From NCBI RefSeq assembly GCF_000969605.1, contig NZ_JZUE01000012.1, positions 62,001 to 126,000 on the forward strand: a stretch of 64,000 bases of DNA, in the 5' to 3' direction. Below, piece after piece: positions 54,477 to 62,736 of this stretch (position 1 is its first letter; every line of letters begins with the position of its first letter). The translations under genes were made by a program, and so were the position numbers. The stretch is from Aquincola tertiaricarbonis. GTDB taxonomy: Bacteria; Pseudomonadota; Gammaproteobacteria; Burkholderiales; Burkholderiaceae_C. The notes under the pieces were generated by a model, which saw nothing but the letters and a program-made list of their open reading frames with translations, was not told where the DNA came from and made no database searches.

Positions 54477-55682
54477 TCATGCCGCCGAGCCTTCGAAAGC
54501 CAGCAAGCCGGCCTGCTGCAGGATGCTGTCGTCCTGCGGCGTGTGGATGCGGCTGCACAGCACGTCGCGGTGGTGGCGCTCCAGCGGATTGCGCCGCGCC
54601 AGGCCGTGGTTGCCGCTCAATTCCAGCGCGATGTCGACCACGCGGATGGCGTTGCGGCTGAGGTTCCACTTCACCAGGCTGCTGTCGGCCACGCGCGGCA
54701 CCGCGCCGCCATCGGTGGCCCGCACCAGGCCGTCCAGCAGGGCGTCGTTGGCCCACAGCAGCGCCTCGATCTCGCCCACCTTCTCGCGCACCCGCGGCAG
54801 CGTGGACAGCGGCGCGCCCAGGCTGCCCGGCGCGCGCTGCGACAGGAAGTCGAGCAGCCAGCCGCGCGCGGCCCGGGCCACGCCGTCGTACAGCGCACCC
54901 AGCAGCACGATCATCCAGGCGTACTGGTCGTGATCGGGGCCGGCCGCCCAGTCGGCCGCGGGGCGGATGTCCACGGCCTGGTCCGCCGCCAGCGGCACGT
55001 CGGTGAACACCACCTCGTGGCTGCCCGAGGCGCGCAGGCCCAGGTGGTCCCAGCTCTCGATCACGCGGATGCCTGGCGCATCGCGCGGCACCAGGAACAC
55101 GCCCACGCGCGGATCGGGATCGTCGGTGCGGCCCCACACCGCCAGCCAGCGCAGCGCCGGGATGCCGGTGGTGTAGAGCTTGTGGCCGCTCAGGCGCCAG
55201 CCGTCGGCCGTGCGGCGCGCCACCGTGGCCGGCAGGCCGCCGCGGGCCGGCGAGCCGAGCTGCGGCTCCACCCGCAGCGAATTGGCCAGCGCGCCGTCGG
55301 CCACTGCGCTGCGCAGCACCGCGTCGCGCCAGTGCGCCGGCCAGCGGCTGTCGGCGCGGGTGATGCTGCGGTGGATCAGGAAGGTCATCGTGAGCACCAG
55401 CGCAGTGGCCGGCTCGCCGCGGGCCACTGCGCCCACGATGCGCCGGGCCGTGGCCAGCGAGGCGCCGCCGCCGCCCAGGGCCACCGGCACCACCGAGGCG
55501 ACCAGCCCTTGTGCATGCAGGTCGTCGAAGTTGGCATGCGGGAAGCGCGCGTCGCGGTCGTGCTCGGCCGCGGTGGCGGCGAAGCGGCGCGTCAGCCGCG
55601 CCAGCACCTCGCCCAGCTCATCGGGGTGCGCCGCGGCCGGCGGCTGCAGATGGGCGGGGGCGGCCACCAGGTCACTGCTCAT
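54477..55682 (-). CDS. acyl-CoA-dehydrogenase-fold flavoenzyme (SfnB/DszC-like)
   Basis: Flavin-dependent protein of 401 residues from ATG 55682 (AAGGAAG upstream). It has the acyl-CoA dehydrogenase fold: N-terminal helical domain, middle beta domain (GWRLSGHKLYTTGIP, WDHLGLRASGSHEVVFTDV) and C-terminal helical domain. The conserved LGLRASGSHEV segment and lack of a typical catalytic Glu near the expected position fit the SfnB/DszC desulfurisation group. Adjacent thiol dioxygenase, rhodanese, LLM monooxygenase and SsuACB-like genes support a sulfur-scavenging role. The substrate is unknown. Confidence 0.82.
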   Translation of the reverse strand: MSSDLVAAPAHLQPPAAAHPDELGEVLARLTRRFAATAAEHDRDARFPHANFDDLHAQGLVASVVPVALGGGGASLATARRIVGAVARGEPATALVLTMTFLIHRSITRADSRWPAHWRDAVLRSAVADGALANSLRVEPQLGSPARGGLPATVARRTADGWRLSGHKLYTTGIPALRWLAVWGRTDDPDPRVGVFLVPRDAPGIRVIESWDHLGLRASGSHEVVFTDVPLAADQAVDIRPAADWAAGPDHDQYAWMIVLLGALYDGVARAARGWLLDFLSQRAPGSLGAPLSTLPRVREKVGEIEALLWANDALLDGLVRATDGGAVPRVADSSLVKWNLSRNAIRVVDIALELSGNHGLARRNPLERHHRDVLCSRIHTPQDDSILQQAGLLAFEGSAA

Positions 55683-55740
55683 GGGGGGCTTCCTTCTACA
55701 AGAGCGTGCAGCGTAGGCGCCGCGGCCGCGTTGTGGAAAC

Positions 55741-55772
55741 AAGCAAAACGCATAGACAACTTCGGTTTGCTT
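55741..55772. promoter_or_regulatory. dyad in the divergent sulfur-gene promoter region
   Basis: AAGCAAA at 55741-55747 and TTTGCTT at 55766-55772 form a 7-bp-arm dyad with an 18-bp spacer in the A/T-rich 179-bp gap between the SfnB-like and LLM genes. A shared activator for both divergent operons is plausible; such clusters are often controlled by CysB/Cbl-type LysR proteins. No identity is assigned. Confidence 0.35.
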
Positions 55773-55861
55773 CGTTGGACATCGTGCCCTGCAGCCTTAG
55801 CGTGCCGCACCGGCCGCCAAGGCCACCAGGCCACCCAGGCCCAGCAGTGAGGGAACACGCC

Positions 55862-56953
55862 ATGAGCATCGAATTCATCGGGATGATCCAGAGCCAGAAG
55901 GTCTCTGAGATCCACGCGGCCACCGGCCCGGCCATCGACCGCGAGTATGTGAAGGCCTTCGCCCAGGCCCACGAGGCCGCGGGCTTCGACCGCATCCTGG
56001 TGCCGCACCATTCCACCGGCCCCAGCGCCACGCTGACCATCAGCTATGCCGCGGCGCACACCGAGCGCATCCACTTCATGCTGGCGCACCGCCCGGGCTT
56101 CACCGTGCCCACGCTGGCGGCGCGGCAGATCGCCTCGCTCGACCAGTTCAGCGGCGGCCGGCTGGGTGTGCACTTCATCTCCGGCGGTTCCGATTCGGAA
56201 CAGCGGCGCGACGGCGACTACCTGGACCACGACCAGCGCTACGAGCGCACCGACGAATACCTGACGCTGCTGCGCCGCCTGTGGACCAGCGACGCGCCCT
56301 TCGACCATGAAAGCAAGCACTACCGCTTCGAGGCCGGCTTCTCGGAAGTGAAGCCGGTGCAGCGGCCGCATGTGCCCATCTACTTCGGCGGCGCCAGCGA
56401 GGCGGCCATTCCGGTGGCGGGCAAGCATGCGGACGTGTATGCGTTGTGGGGCGAATCGCTGGCGCAGGTGAAGGAGCTGACCACCCGCGTGAAGGCCGAG
56501 GCCGCGCGCCACGGCCGCACGGTGCGCTTCTCGGTCTCGTTCCGCCCCATCCTGGCGGCCACCGAAGAGGCGGCCTGGGCACGTGCCGAAGGCATCCTGG
56601 AACGCACCCGCCAGTTGCGCCAGGAAGCCGGCTACAGCCGCGGCGGTCCGCAGCAGAGCGAAGGCGCGCGCCGCCTGCTGGCCGCCGCCGCGCAGGGCAG
56701 CCGGGTCGACAAGCGGCTGTGGACGGCCATCGCCCAGGAGACAGGCGCCCGCTCCAACAGCACCGCGCTGGTGGGCACCCCCGAGCAGGTGGCCGAAGCA
56801 CTGCTGGACTACTACGACCTGGGCGTGACCACCTTCCTGATCCGCGGCTTCGACCCGCTGGAAGACGCCATCGACTACGGCCGCGAGCTGATCCCGCGCA
56901 CCCGCGCGCTGGTGGCCCAGCGCCTGGCCGAACGCCCGCAACTCGCCGCCTGA
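55862..56953 (+). CDS. LLM-class flavin monooxygenase (SsuD/SfnG-like)
   Basis: Luciferase-like FMNH2-dependent monooxygenase of 363 residues from ATG 55862. Visible SsuD-group features are FDRILVPHHSTGPSATLTI, HFMLAHRPGFTVPTLAARQIASLDQFSGGRLGVHFISGGSDSEQRRDGD and PVQRPHVPIYFGGASEAA. The GDYLDHDQRYERTDEYL region is also typical. It probably cleaves a C-S bond in an alkanesulfonate or sulfone and releases sulfite. The ABC transporter genes follow on the same strand, so uptake and cleavage are coupled. A flavin reductase gene is not seen. Confidence 0.9.
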   Translation: MSIEFIGMIQSQKVSEIHAATGPAIDREYVKAFAQAHEAAGFDRILVPHHSTGPSATLTISYAAAHTERIHFMLAHRPGFTVPTLAARQIASLDQFSGGRLGVHFISGGSDSEQRRDGDYLDHDQRYERTDEYLTLLRRLWTSDAPFDHESKHYRFEAGFSEVKPVQRPHVPIYFGGASEAAIPVAGKHADVYALWGESLAQVKELTTRVKAEAARHGRTVRFSVSFRPILAATEEAAWARAEGILERTRQLRQEAGYSRGGPQQSEGARRLLAAAAQGSRVDKRLWTAIAQETGARSNSTALVGTPEQVAEALLDYYDLGVTTFLIRGFDPLEDAIDYGRELIPRTRALVAQRLAERPQLAA

Positions 56954-56965
56954 CCGGAGCCGCAC

Positions 56966-57964
56966 GTGATCAAGCACCTCACCCGCCGCGGCCTCCTGCG
57001 CACCGCCGGCGCCGCCGCCGTCATCGGCCCCATCGGCATCGCCACCACCGGCGCGCTGGCGCAGCCGCGCAAGCTCACCTTCGCCTGGAATGCCAATGCC
57101 TTCTGCCTGTCGCCCGTGGTGGTGGCGCAGGAGCTGGGCTACTTCGAGCGCAACGGCGTCCTGGTTGATCTCATCAACTACACCGGCAGCACCGACCAGC
57201 TGCTGGAATCGCTGGCCACCGGCAAGGCCGACGCCGCGGTGGGCATGATCCACCGCTGGCTCAAGCCGCTGGAAGCCGGCTTCGACGTCAAGCTGATCGG
57301 CAGCTCGCACGGGGGCTGCGTGCGGCTGATCGGCGCCAAGGCCACCGGCGCCACCACGCTGCAGAGCCTGAAGGGCAAGACCATCGGCGTGCCGGACCTG
57401 GCCGCGCCGGGCAAGAACTTTTTCTCCATCCTGCTGGCCAAGAACGGCATCGATCCCGACAAGGACGTGACCTGGCGCCAGTACCCGGCCGACCTGCTGG
57501 GCGTGGCGGTGGACAAGGGCGAGATCCAGGCCATCGCCGACGGCGACCCCAACCTGTACCTGCTGGAAAAGCGCAAGCCCGGCCAGTACACCGAGATCGC
57601 CAGCAACCTGACGGGTGAGTACAAGGACAAGGTGTGCTGCATCGTCGGCGCCCGCGGCGACCTGGTGCGCAAGGAGCGGCCGGTGGCGGCCGGCGTGGCA
57701 CGGGCCATCGTGCAGGCGTCGGACTACGTGGCCGACAACCCGAACGAATCGGCCAAGCTGTTCGCCAAGTACTCGCCCAAGGTGCCGGTGGAAGACCTGC
57801 GTGCGCTGCTGGGCACGCTGACGCACCGCCACCATCCGCTGGGCGGCGATTTCCTGAAGGAGATCGAGTTCTATGCGCGCGACTTCCGCTCGGTGGGCGT
57901 GCTGAAGCAAAGCACCGACCCGGCCAAGCTGGCGCGTCACGTGTACGCCGACGTGCTCGGCTGA
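56966..57964 (+). CDS. SsuA-like ABC substrate-binding protein (Tat signal)
   Basis: Periplasmic binding protein of 332 residues of the alkanesulfonate/nitrate/taurine group. The start is GTG 56966, 12 bp after the LLM stop. The N-terminus LTRRGLLRTAGAAAVIGPIG is a twin-arginine signal. The mature part begins KLTFAWNANAFCLSPVVVAQELGYFERNGV and has the GSTDQLLESLATGKADAAVG segment. It is followed by permease and ATPase genes, giving a complete importer. The ligand is probably an organosulfur compound (context). Confidence 0.9.
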   Translation: MIKHLTRRGLLRTAGAAAVIGPIGIATTGALAQPRKLTFAWNANAFCLSPVVVAQELGYFERNGVLVDLINYTGSTDQLLESLATGKADAAVGMIHRWLKPLEAGFDVKLIGSSHGGCVRLIGAKATGATTLQSLKGKTIGVPDLAAPGKNFFSILLAKNGIDPDKDVTWRQYPADLLGVAVDKGEIQAIADGDPNLYLLEKRKPGQYTEIASNLTGEYKDKVCCIVGARGDLVRKERPVAAGVARAIVQASDYVADNPNESAKLFAKYSPKVPVEDLRALLGTLTHRHHPLGGDFLKEIEFYARDFRSVGVLKQSTDPAKLARHVYADVLG

Positions 57965-57974
57965 AGGGCCTGCG

Positions 57975-59003
57975 ATGACCATCACCTCCGCGCCGCCGCT
58001 GCAGGCGCCGGCGTCCGCGCAGCCTTCGGCCTTTCCCGCCGTGTGGTCGCTGGGCCTCGTGGCCGCGGCCGCCTGGGCCGGCGTGGGCGCGCTCACGCTG
58101 CTGCTGCCCAACCAGGTGGAAGGTTTCACCGAATGGGTCTACACCCGGGAGTTCGGCCTGGTGGCGCTGGCCCTGGCCGCGCTGCTGGCCGCGGTGGCGC
58201 TGCTGGCACCGCTGGCCGGCCGCACGGGCCGGGTGCTGCAGGCCACGCTGCGGCCGGCCGGTGCCTGGCTGGTGGCGCTGGCGCTGATCTTCGGCGCCTG
58301 GGAACTGTTCACCGCCAAGCTGGCCTGGCTGCCCACGCCCTTCTTCGCGCCGCCCACCGCGCTGGCCGAGGTCTATACCGACGACTGGCGGCGGCTGGGC
58401 GACAGCGCCTTCAATTCGGTCAAGCTGCTGGCCTTCGGCGTGGCCTGGGGCGCCAGCGTGGGCTTTCTCATCGGCGTGGCCATGGGCTGGTCGCGGCTGG
58501 TGGGCTACTGGGCGCATCCGGTCATCCGCTTCCTGGGGCCAGTGCCGGCCTCGGCGCTGCTGCCGCTGGCGTTCTTCATGTTTCCCAGCAGCTATGCAGC
58601 GGCCATCTTCCTGATCGCGCTGGCCACGGGCTTTCCGGTGGCGGTGCTCACCTGGTCGGGCGTGGCCGGGGTCAACCGCAACTACTACGACGTGGCGCGC
58701 ACCATGGGCGCCTCGCCGCTGTTCCTGGTGCTGCGGGTGGCGATTCCGGCGGCGCTGCCGCAGGTGTTCGTCGGCCTGTTCATGGGCCTTGGCGGCGCGT
58801 TCTCCATCCTGGTCACGGCCGAGATGATGGGCGTGAAGTCGGGCCTGGGCTGGTACCTCACCTGGGCGCAGGGCTGGGCTTCGTACAGCAACATGTATGC
58901 AGCACTGATCGTGATGGCCGTGGTGTGCTCGGGCCTGATCACCCTGTTGTTCGCGGTGCGCGACCGCGTGCTGTCGTGGCAGAAAGGAACAGTGAAATGG
59001 TGA
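57975..59003 (+). CDS. SsuC-like ABC permease with N-terminal extension
   Basis: Membrane permease of 342 residues. The C-terminal 240 residues are a normal binding-protein-dependent transport domain: FNSVKLLAFGVAWGASVGFLIGVAMGWSRLVGYWAHPVIRFLGPVPASALLPL and the EAA-like loop VARTMGASPLFLVLRVAIPAALPQVFVGL. The N-terminal 100 residues add two more hydrophobic segments (LVAAAAWAGVGALTLLLP and GLVALALAALLAAVALLAPLAG), longer than the roughly 260-residue SsuC. It overlaps the ATPase gene by 7 bp. Confidence 0.9.
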   Translation: MTITSAPPLQAPASAQPSAFPAVWSLGLVAAAAWAGVGALTLLLPNQVEGFTEWVYTREFGLVALALAALLAAVALLAPLAGRTGRVLQATLRPAGAWLVALALIFGAWELFTAKLAWLPTPFFAPPTALAEVYTDDWRRLGDSAFNSVKLLAFGVAWGASVGFLIGVAMGWSRLVGYWAHPVIRFLGPVPASALLPLAFFMFPSSYAAAIFLIALATGFPVAVLTWSGVAGVNRNYYDVARTMGASPLFLVLRVAIPAALPQVFVGLFMGLGGAFSILVTAEMMGVKSGLGWYLTWAQGWASYSNMYAALIVMAVVCSGLITLLFAVRDRVLSWQKGTVKW

Positions 59004-59770
59004 GCGCCGCCGCCGTGGGCGCTCGTATAGACATCCAGGCCGTCAGCCACCGCTTCGACCTGCCCGCCGGCCCGCTGCCGGTGCTGCAGCAGATCGACCT
59101 GAAGATCCAGCCTGGCGAGTTCGTGGCCCTGCTGGGCCCCAGCGGCTGCGGCAAGTCGACGCTGCTGCGGCTGGTGGCCGGGCTGGAGCCCGCAGCCGAA
59201 GGCACGCTGCAGCAGGACGGCCGGCCGATCGACCGGCCCGACCCGTCGCGCATCGTCGTGTTCCAGGACCCCACGCTGTACCCCTGGCGCACCGTGTGGG
59301 ACAACGTGGCCCTGGGCCTGCAGGCGCGTGGCCTGCTCAAGCTGCACCGCCACCGGGTGGACGAAGCGCTGGCCCTGGTGGGCCTGACCGACTATGCGCA
59401 GATGCATCCGCATCAGCTCTCGGGCGGCATGGCGCAGCGCGTGGCGCTGGCGCGTGCGCTGGTCAACGACCCGAAGCTGCTGGTGCTGGACGAGCCGCTG
59501 GGCAAGCTGGATTCGCTCACGCGGCTGACGATGCAGAGCGAGCTGGTCGCGCTGTGGCAGCGTGCCGGCTTCTCGGCGCTGCTGGTCACGCACGACGTGG
59601 AGGAAGCGCTGTTCATGGCGCAGCGCGTGATCGTGTTCAGCGACCGGCCGGCGCGCATCCTGGCCGACATCGCCAACCCGCTGCCCTACCCGCGCCACCG
59701 CGGCCACCCGGAACTGGCCGCCCTGCGCCACCAGGTGCTGCGCCTGCTGGGGCTGGACGCCACCTGGTAG
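58997..59770 (+). CDS. SsuB-like ABC ATPase
   Basis: Cytoplasmic ATPase of the importer (257 residues). ATG 58997 lies within the end of the permease gene. Walker A is LLGPSGCGKSTLLRLVAGL, the Q-loop is VFQDPTLYPWRTVWDNVALGL, the signature is LSGGMAQRVALARALVNDPKLLVLDEPLGKLD including Walker B, and the H-loop is LLVTHDVEEALFMAQRV. Length and motifs are those of the SsuB/TauB group. Confidence 0.94.
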   Translation: MVSAAAVGARIDIQAVSHRFDLPAGPLPVLQQIDLKIQPGEFVALLGPSGCGKSTLLRLVAGLEPAAEGTLQQDGRPIDRPDPSRIVVFQDPTLYPWRTVWDNVALGLQARGLLKLHRHRVDEALALVGLTDYAQMHPHQLSGGMAQRVALARALVNDPKLLVLDEPLGKLDSLTRLTMQSELVALWQRAGFSALLVTHDVEEALFMAQRVIVFSDRPARILADIANPLPYPRHRGHPELAALRHQVLRLLGLDATW

Positions 59771-59782
59771 CCGGCGGCCAGG

Positions 59783-60958
59783 GTGGACACGACCACGCTG
59801 CAGAACCTGCTGCTGCAGGCGGCGCAGGCCGTGCAGCGCGGCGTGCTGCAGGCGTTGCATGCGCTGGGCTTGGCCGACACCGTGCACGGCCAGCCGGCCT
59901 GGCCGCTGGCCTGGCGCATCGCGGTCGAGAACCTGGTGATCGACGGCGGGCTGGCCCGGCAGGTGGCGCTGTGGGTGCTGATGGCGGGCCTGGCCCTGCT
60001 GTGGGCCGCGGCCGCCATGGCCTGGCGCCGCCGGCGGCTGCCGCTGGCCGCGGGCGCCCTCATCCTGCTGGCGCTGGCCCCGTGGCCGCCGGCCCATCTG
60101 CTCTGGGCGCCGGCGGTGCCGACCAGCTTCCACCGATCGCCCACGGGCTTCGAGGCCACGCGCATTGCGCAGGGCTTGAAGCTGTACCAGGCGCACTGCG
60201 CCGCCTGCCACGGCCACGACGGTCGCGGCGAAGGCCCGCTGGCCGCCAGCCTGCCCACCTGGCCCCCCACGCTCAGCGCCGGCCTGCTGTGGAAGCGGGC
60301 CGAAGGCGAACTGCTGTGGCGGGTGCAGCACGGCCTGCACGATCGCCAGGGCCGCCCCACGATGCCGGGCTTTGCGGGCAGCCTGAGCACCGACGACACC
60401 TGGGCCGTGCTCGACGCGATGAAGGTGCTGGCCGCCGGCGACGGCGCCACGCGCCAGGCCGCCTGGCCCTGGCCGGTGACTGCGCCGCAGATGGCCGTGG
60501 ATTGCGCCGATGCCCCCGGCCCGCGCCCGCTGGCCCACTGGCGCGGCCAGCGGCTGCGCATCGTGCTGGCGGGCGCGGCGCTGCCGCAGCCGATCGAAGA
60601 CCCGCGCTTCGTCACCGTGGTGGTGGGCAGCAGCCAGACGCGGGCCGCGGGCGTCGAATGCACCGCTGCGTCAGCCGACGCCGCCACGGCCTACGCCCGG
60701 CTGGCCGGGCTGCCCGACGCCCAGCAGGCGGCCGGCCTGCAGTTCATTGTCGACCGCCAGGGCTGGGTGCGCGCGATGTCCCGGCCGGGTCGGGGCGGCT
60801 GGTCGGAGGACGACCTGCTGTGCCGGGCCGAAGCTGCGCCCCCCGCGCAAAGCCGCGCCGCCGATGCGCCGCCGGCCGCCGGGCTCGACGCGCTGATCGC
60901 TCGGATGGAGGCGGAGCCGGTGGAGGTGGCGCGGCTGGGGGTGCCGCATGGGCGGTGA
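59783..60958 (+). CDS. membrane-anchored cytochrome c at the end of the sulfur operon
   Basis: Predicted 391-residue protein from GTG 59783, 12 bp after the ATPase stop. Two hydrophobic helices (QVALWVLMAGLALLWAAAAMAW and LPLAAGALILLALAPWPPAHLLW) near residues 65-115 are followed by a cytochrome c domain with haem site CAACHGHDGRGEGPLAA, the axial Met probably in RPTMPGFAG. The last 150 residues are a separate thioredoxin-like or unknown domain without a Cys pair (IVDRQGWVRAM). Cytochromes are not usual in Ssu operons, so its role, such as electron supply or sulfite oxidation, is open. Confidence 0.8.
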   Translation: MDTTTLQNLLLQAAQAVQRGVLQALHALGLADTVHGQPAWPLAWRIAVENLVIDGGLARQVALWVLMAGLALLWAAAAMAWRRRRLPLAAGALILLALAPWPPAHLLWAPAVPTSFHRSPTGFEATRIAQGLKLYQAHCAACHGHDGRGEGPLAASLPTWPPTLSAGLLWKRAEGELLWRVQHGLHDRQGRPTMPGFAGSLSTDDTWAVLDAMKVLAAGDGATRQAAWPWPVTAPQMAVDCADAPGPRPLAHWRGQRLRIVLAGAALPQPIEDPRFVTVVVGSSQTRAAGVECTAASADAATAYARLAGLPDAQQAAGLQFIVDRQGWVRAMSRPGRGGWSEDDLLCRAEAAPPAQSRAADAPPAAGLDALIARMEAEPVEVARLGVPHGR

Positions 60959-60967
60959 GGCGCCGGC

Positions 60968-61176
60968 GGATAACGACGGCGCCGCCAAGTGCTTGATGCG
61001 GCTGGAGATTTCGGCGGCGTGCGCGTTGTTATCCGAGCCGTGGGATAACAACGGGGGAACTCCGTGACTGCTGGCAGCCAGCCGAGTCCGCGATAACAAG
61101 CATCAATGAAAGTGCTTGATTTAACGAGGTTAATCACCCGGTTCCTCGTTGTTATCCGAGAGCGTGGATAACAACG
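60968..61176. repeat. cluster of GGATAACAACG repeats and dyads
   Basis: Copies of GGATAACRACG occur at 60968-60978 (+), in the dyad 61025-61034/61043-61052 (GTTGTTATCC-N8-GGATAACAAC) and in the dyad 61147-61157/61166-61176 (11-bp arms, also an 8-bp spacer). A partial copy, GATAACAAG, is at 61093-61101. AAGTGCTTGAT is directly repeated at 60987 and 61111. The second dyad lies in the last codons of the AlbA_2 gene. The 171-bp gap between the two convergent genes contains nothing else recognised. Confidence 0.75.
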
Positions 61177-62647
61177 ACCCGCCTTCCGCGCCGTGGGCCG
61201 GCTTGACGTAGGCCATGTTTCGCTTGCCGCGCCCCGGCAACGGCACCAGAAGGCCCTGGTCGCGCCAGGCCACCAGCAGCTTCGAAGCCTTCAGCGTGTC
61301 CAGCTTGGCGATGCGCACCACGTCCGCGTTGGCGATGGAGCCGCGCCGGTCGATCCAGTCGCTCACCTCGTCCCAGGCGGTCGGCCGGCTGAGGTTGAGC
61401 AGCGTGACGGTCACGGTCTCCACCGCCGCTTCCACGCTCGACCGGTACTGCGGCGGATAGAGCCTGGCGAGCGCCATCTCTGCAAACATCATCCGCACGC
61501 CCTCGCCTGCGTCGATGTTGGGCGCCACCGGAAACTCCCGCAGGTTCTGGGCAATCAGCGGGTTGCGGGCGTGTGAGCCGGCCCTTGCGATGGTGGCGGC
61601 CGTGATGCCGCCCGGAAAGCTGCCGGGGCTTTCAACCTCCACCCGGTCGTCGAAGATGCGGATGAAGATGTCGCGGTTGAGCCTGTAGTCGCGGTGCACG
61701 ACCGCATTGACGATGGCCTCCTTGACCACGCGCTCAGGGTACACATGCTGCGTGCGAAAGCCGCTTCCCGACAGCGTCAGGCCCTGCGCCAGTTCATCCA
61801 GTACCAGCGACACCGTCGCGTCGATCTGGTCGATGAGCGGTCCGCGCACCGTCTTCGGCTGCTTGCGCAGGTTGGGCGTGGCGCCCGGCACCACGGCCTT
61901 GCCGTCGTACACCATCACACGCACATCGGCCCGCGTGCCATGCACCGCGAGCAGGCTGCCCGGCTCGTCGGCGAACAGCAGTACCGCCGCGCGCTTGGGC
62001 TGCACGGCATCTCCCACCGCATCGGCCAGGCCGATGCGCAGCAGCTGGTCCGCCATGTCGCCGCTCTTCAGCCCACGCGTGCTGGCGTAGCGGCGCTAGG
62101 CGTCGGTCTGCAATTGCGCCAACGGCACCGCCACCGGCTCGCTCGCGGCGCTGCGCACGCCGCGGCGATAAGACAGGTCGGTAACCTCGGCGGCGGTCAT
62201 CTGCCGGTTGCCGGCTTCCAGACGCATGAACGTGCCGCCGTTGACGATGGAATGCACCGCGGGGCTGCGCCCGGCGGCCACCAGCAGCAGATGCCCCGCC
62301 TGCCCCTTCGAGGGCCCATTGCCCAGCTTGCAGGCCAGCCGCGTCAACCGCAGCGTTGTGGCTGGCGGTTGGAACTCGGTGAGCAGCTTGCGGCACAGCT
62401 CGTCCACCGCCTCGCTGTTTTCCTGCACGCCGAACAGACGCGCCGTGCCGCGGTACTCCTTCAAGTCGGCCAGGCCCAGCACCAGGTAGCCGCCGTCGGA
62501 ATTCATCAGCGCACACACGCTTTCCAGCGCCTTGCCCACCATCTTGCCGCTGACCCGCTTGAACTCCAGCCGGCGCGACTCGGCAGCGGGCAGCAGCTTG
62601 GGCAGCAAGGCGGCGGCGGTCGCCTCGTTCAGGTCATGGATGAACAT
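61130..62647 (-). pseudogene. Schlafen/AlbA_2-type ATP-binding protein with in-frame stop
   Basis: DNA-binding AlbA_2 domain plus GHKL-type ATP-binding domain, interrupted by TAG at 62098-62096 (codon 184). The first part (183 residues) has SRRLEFKRVSG and ALMNSDGGYLVLGLADLKEYRG, the AlbA_2 signature. After the stop, the same frame continues through RRYASTRGLKSGDMADQLLRIG and the HATPase region EAIVNAVVHRDYRLNRDIFIRIFDDRVEVESPGSFPGG to a winged-helix-like end at 61130, giving 505 residues if read through. A second start at ATG 62056 could yield the C-terminal half alone. Such proteins are often regulators in accessory or defence loci. Confidence 0.8.
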
Positions 62648-62736
62648 GGGTCTCCACAGGGTCGGTTGACTGCAGCACGGCTGCCACCAACCTGACCGCT
62701 GTCGGAGACCTCGCGATCTTCGCGCATCATCTGCCG

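Noticed and set aside
60968-61176. GGATAACAACG repeats as a CRISPR array or plasmid iterons
   Set aside because: Units are too few, alternate in orientation, have no regular spacer, and no cas or rep gene is near.
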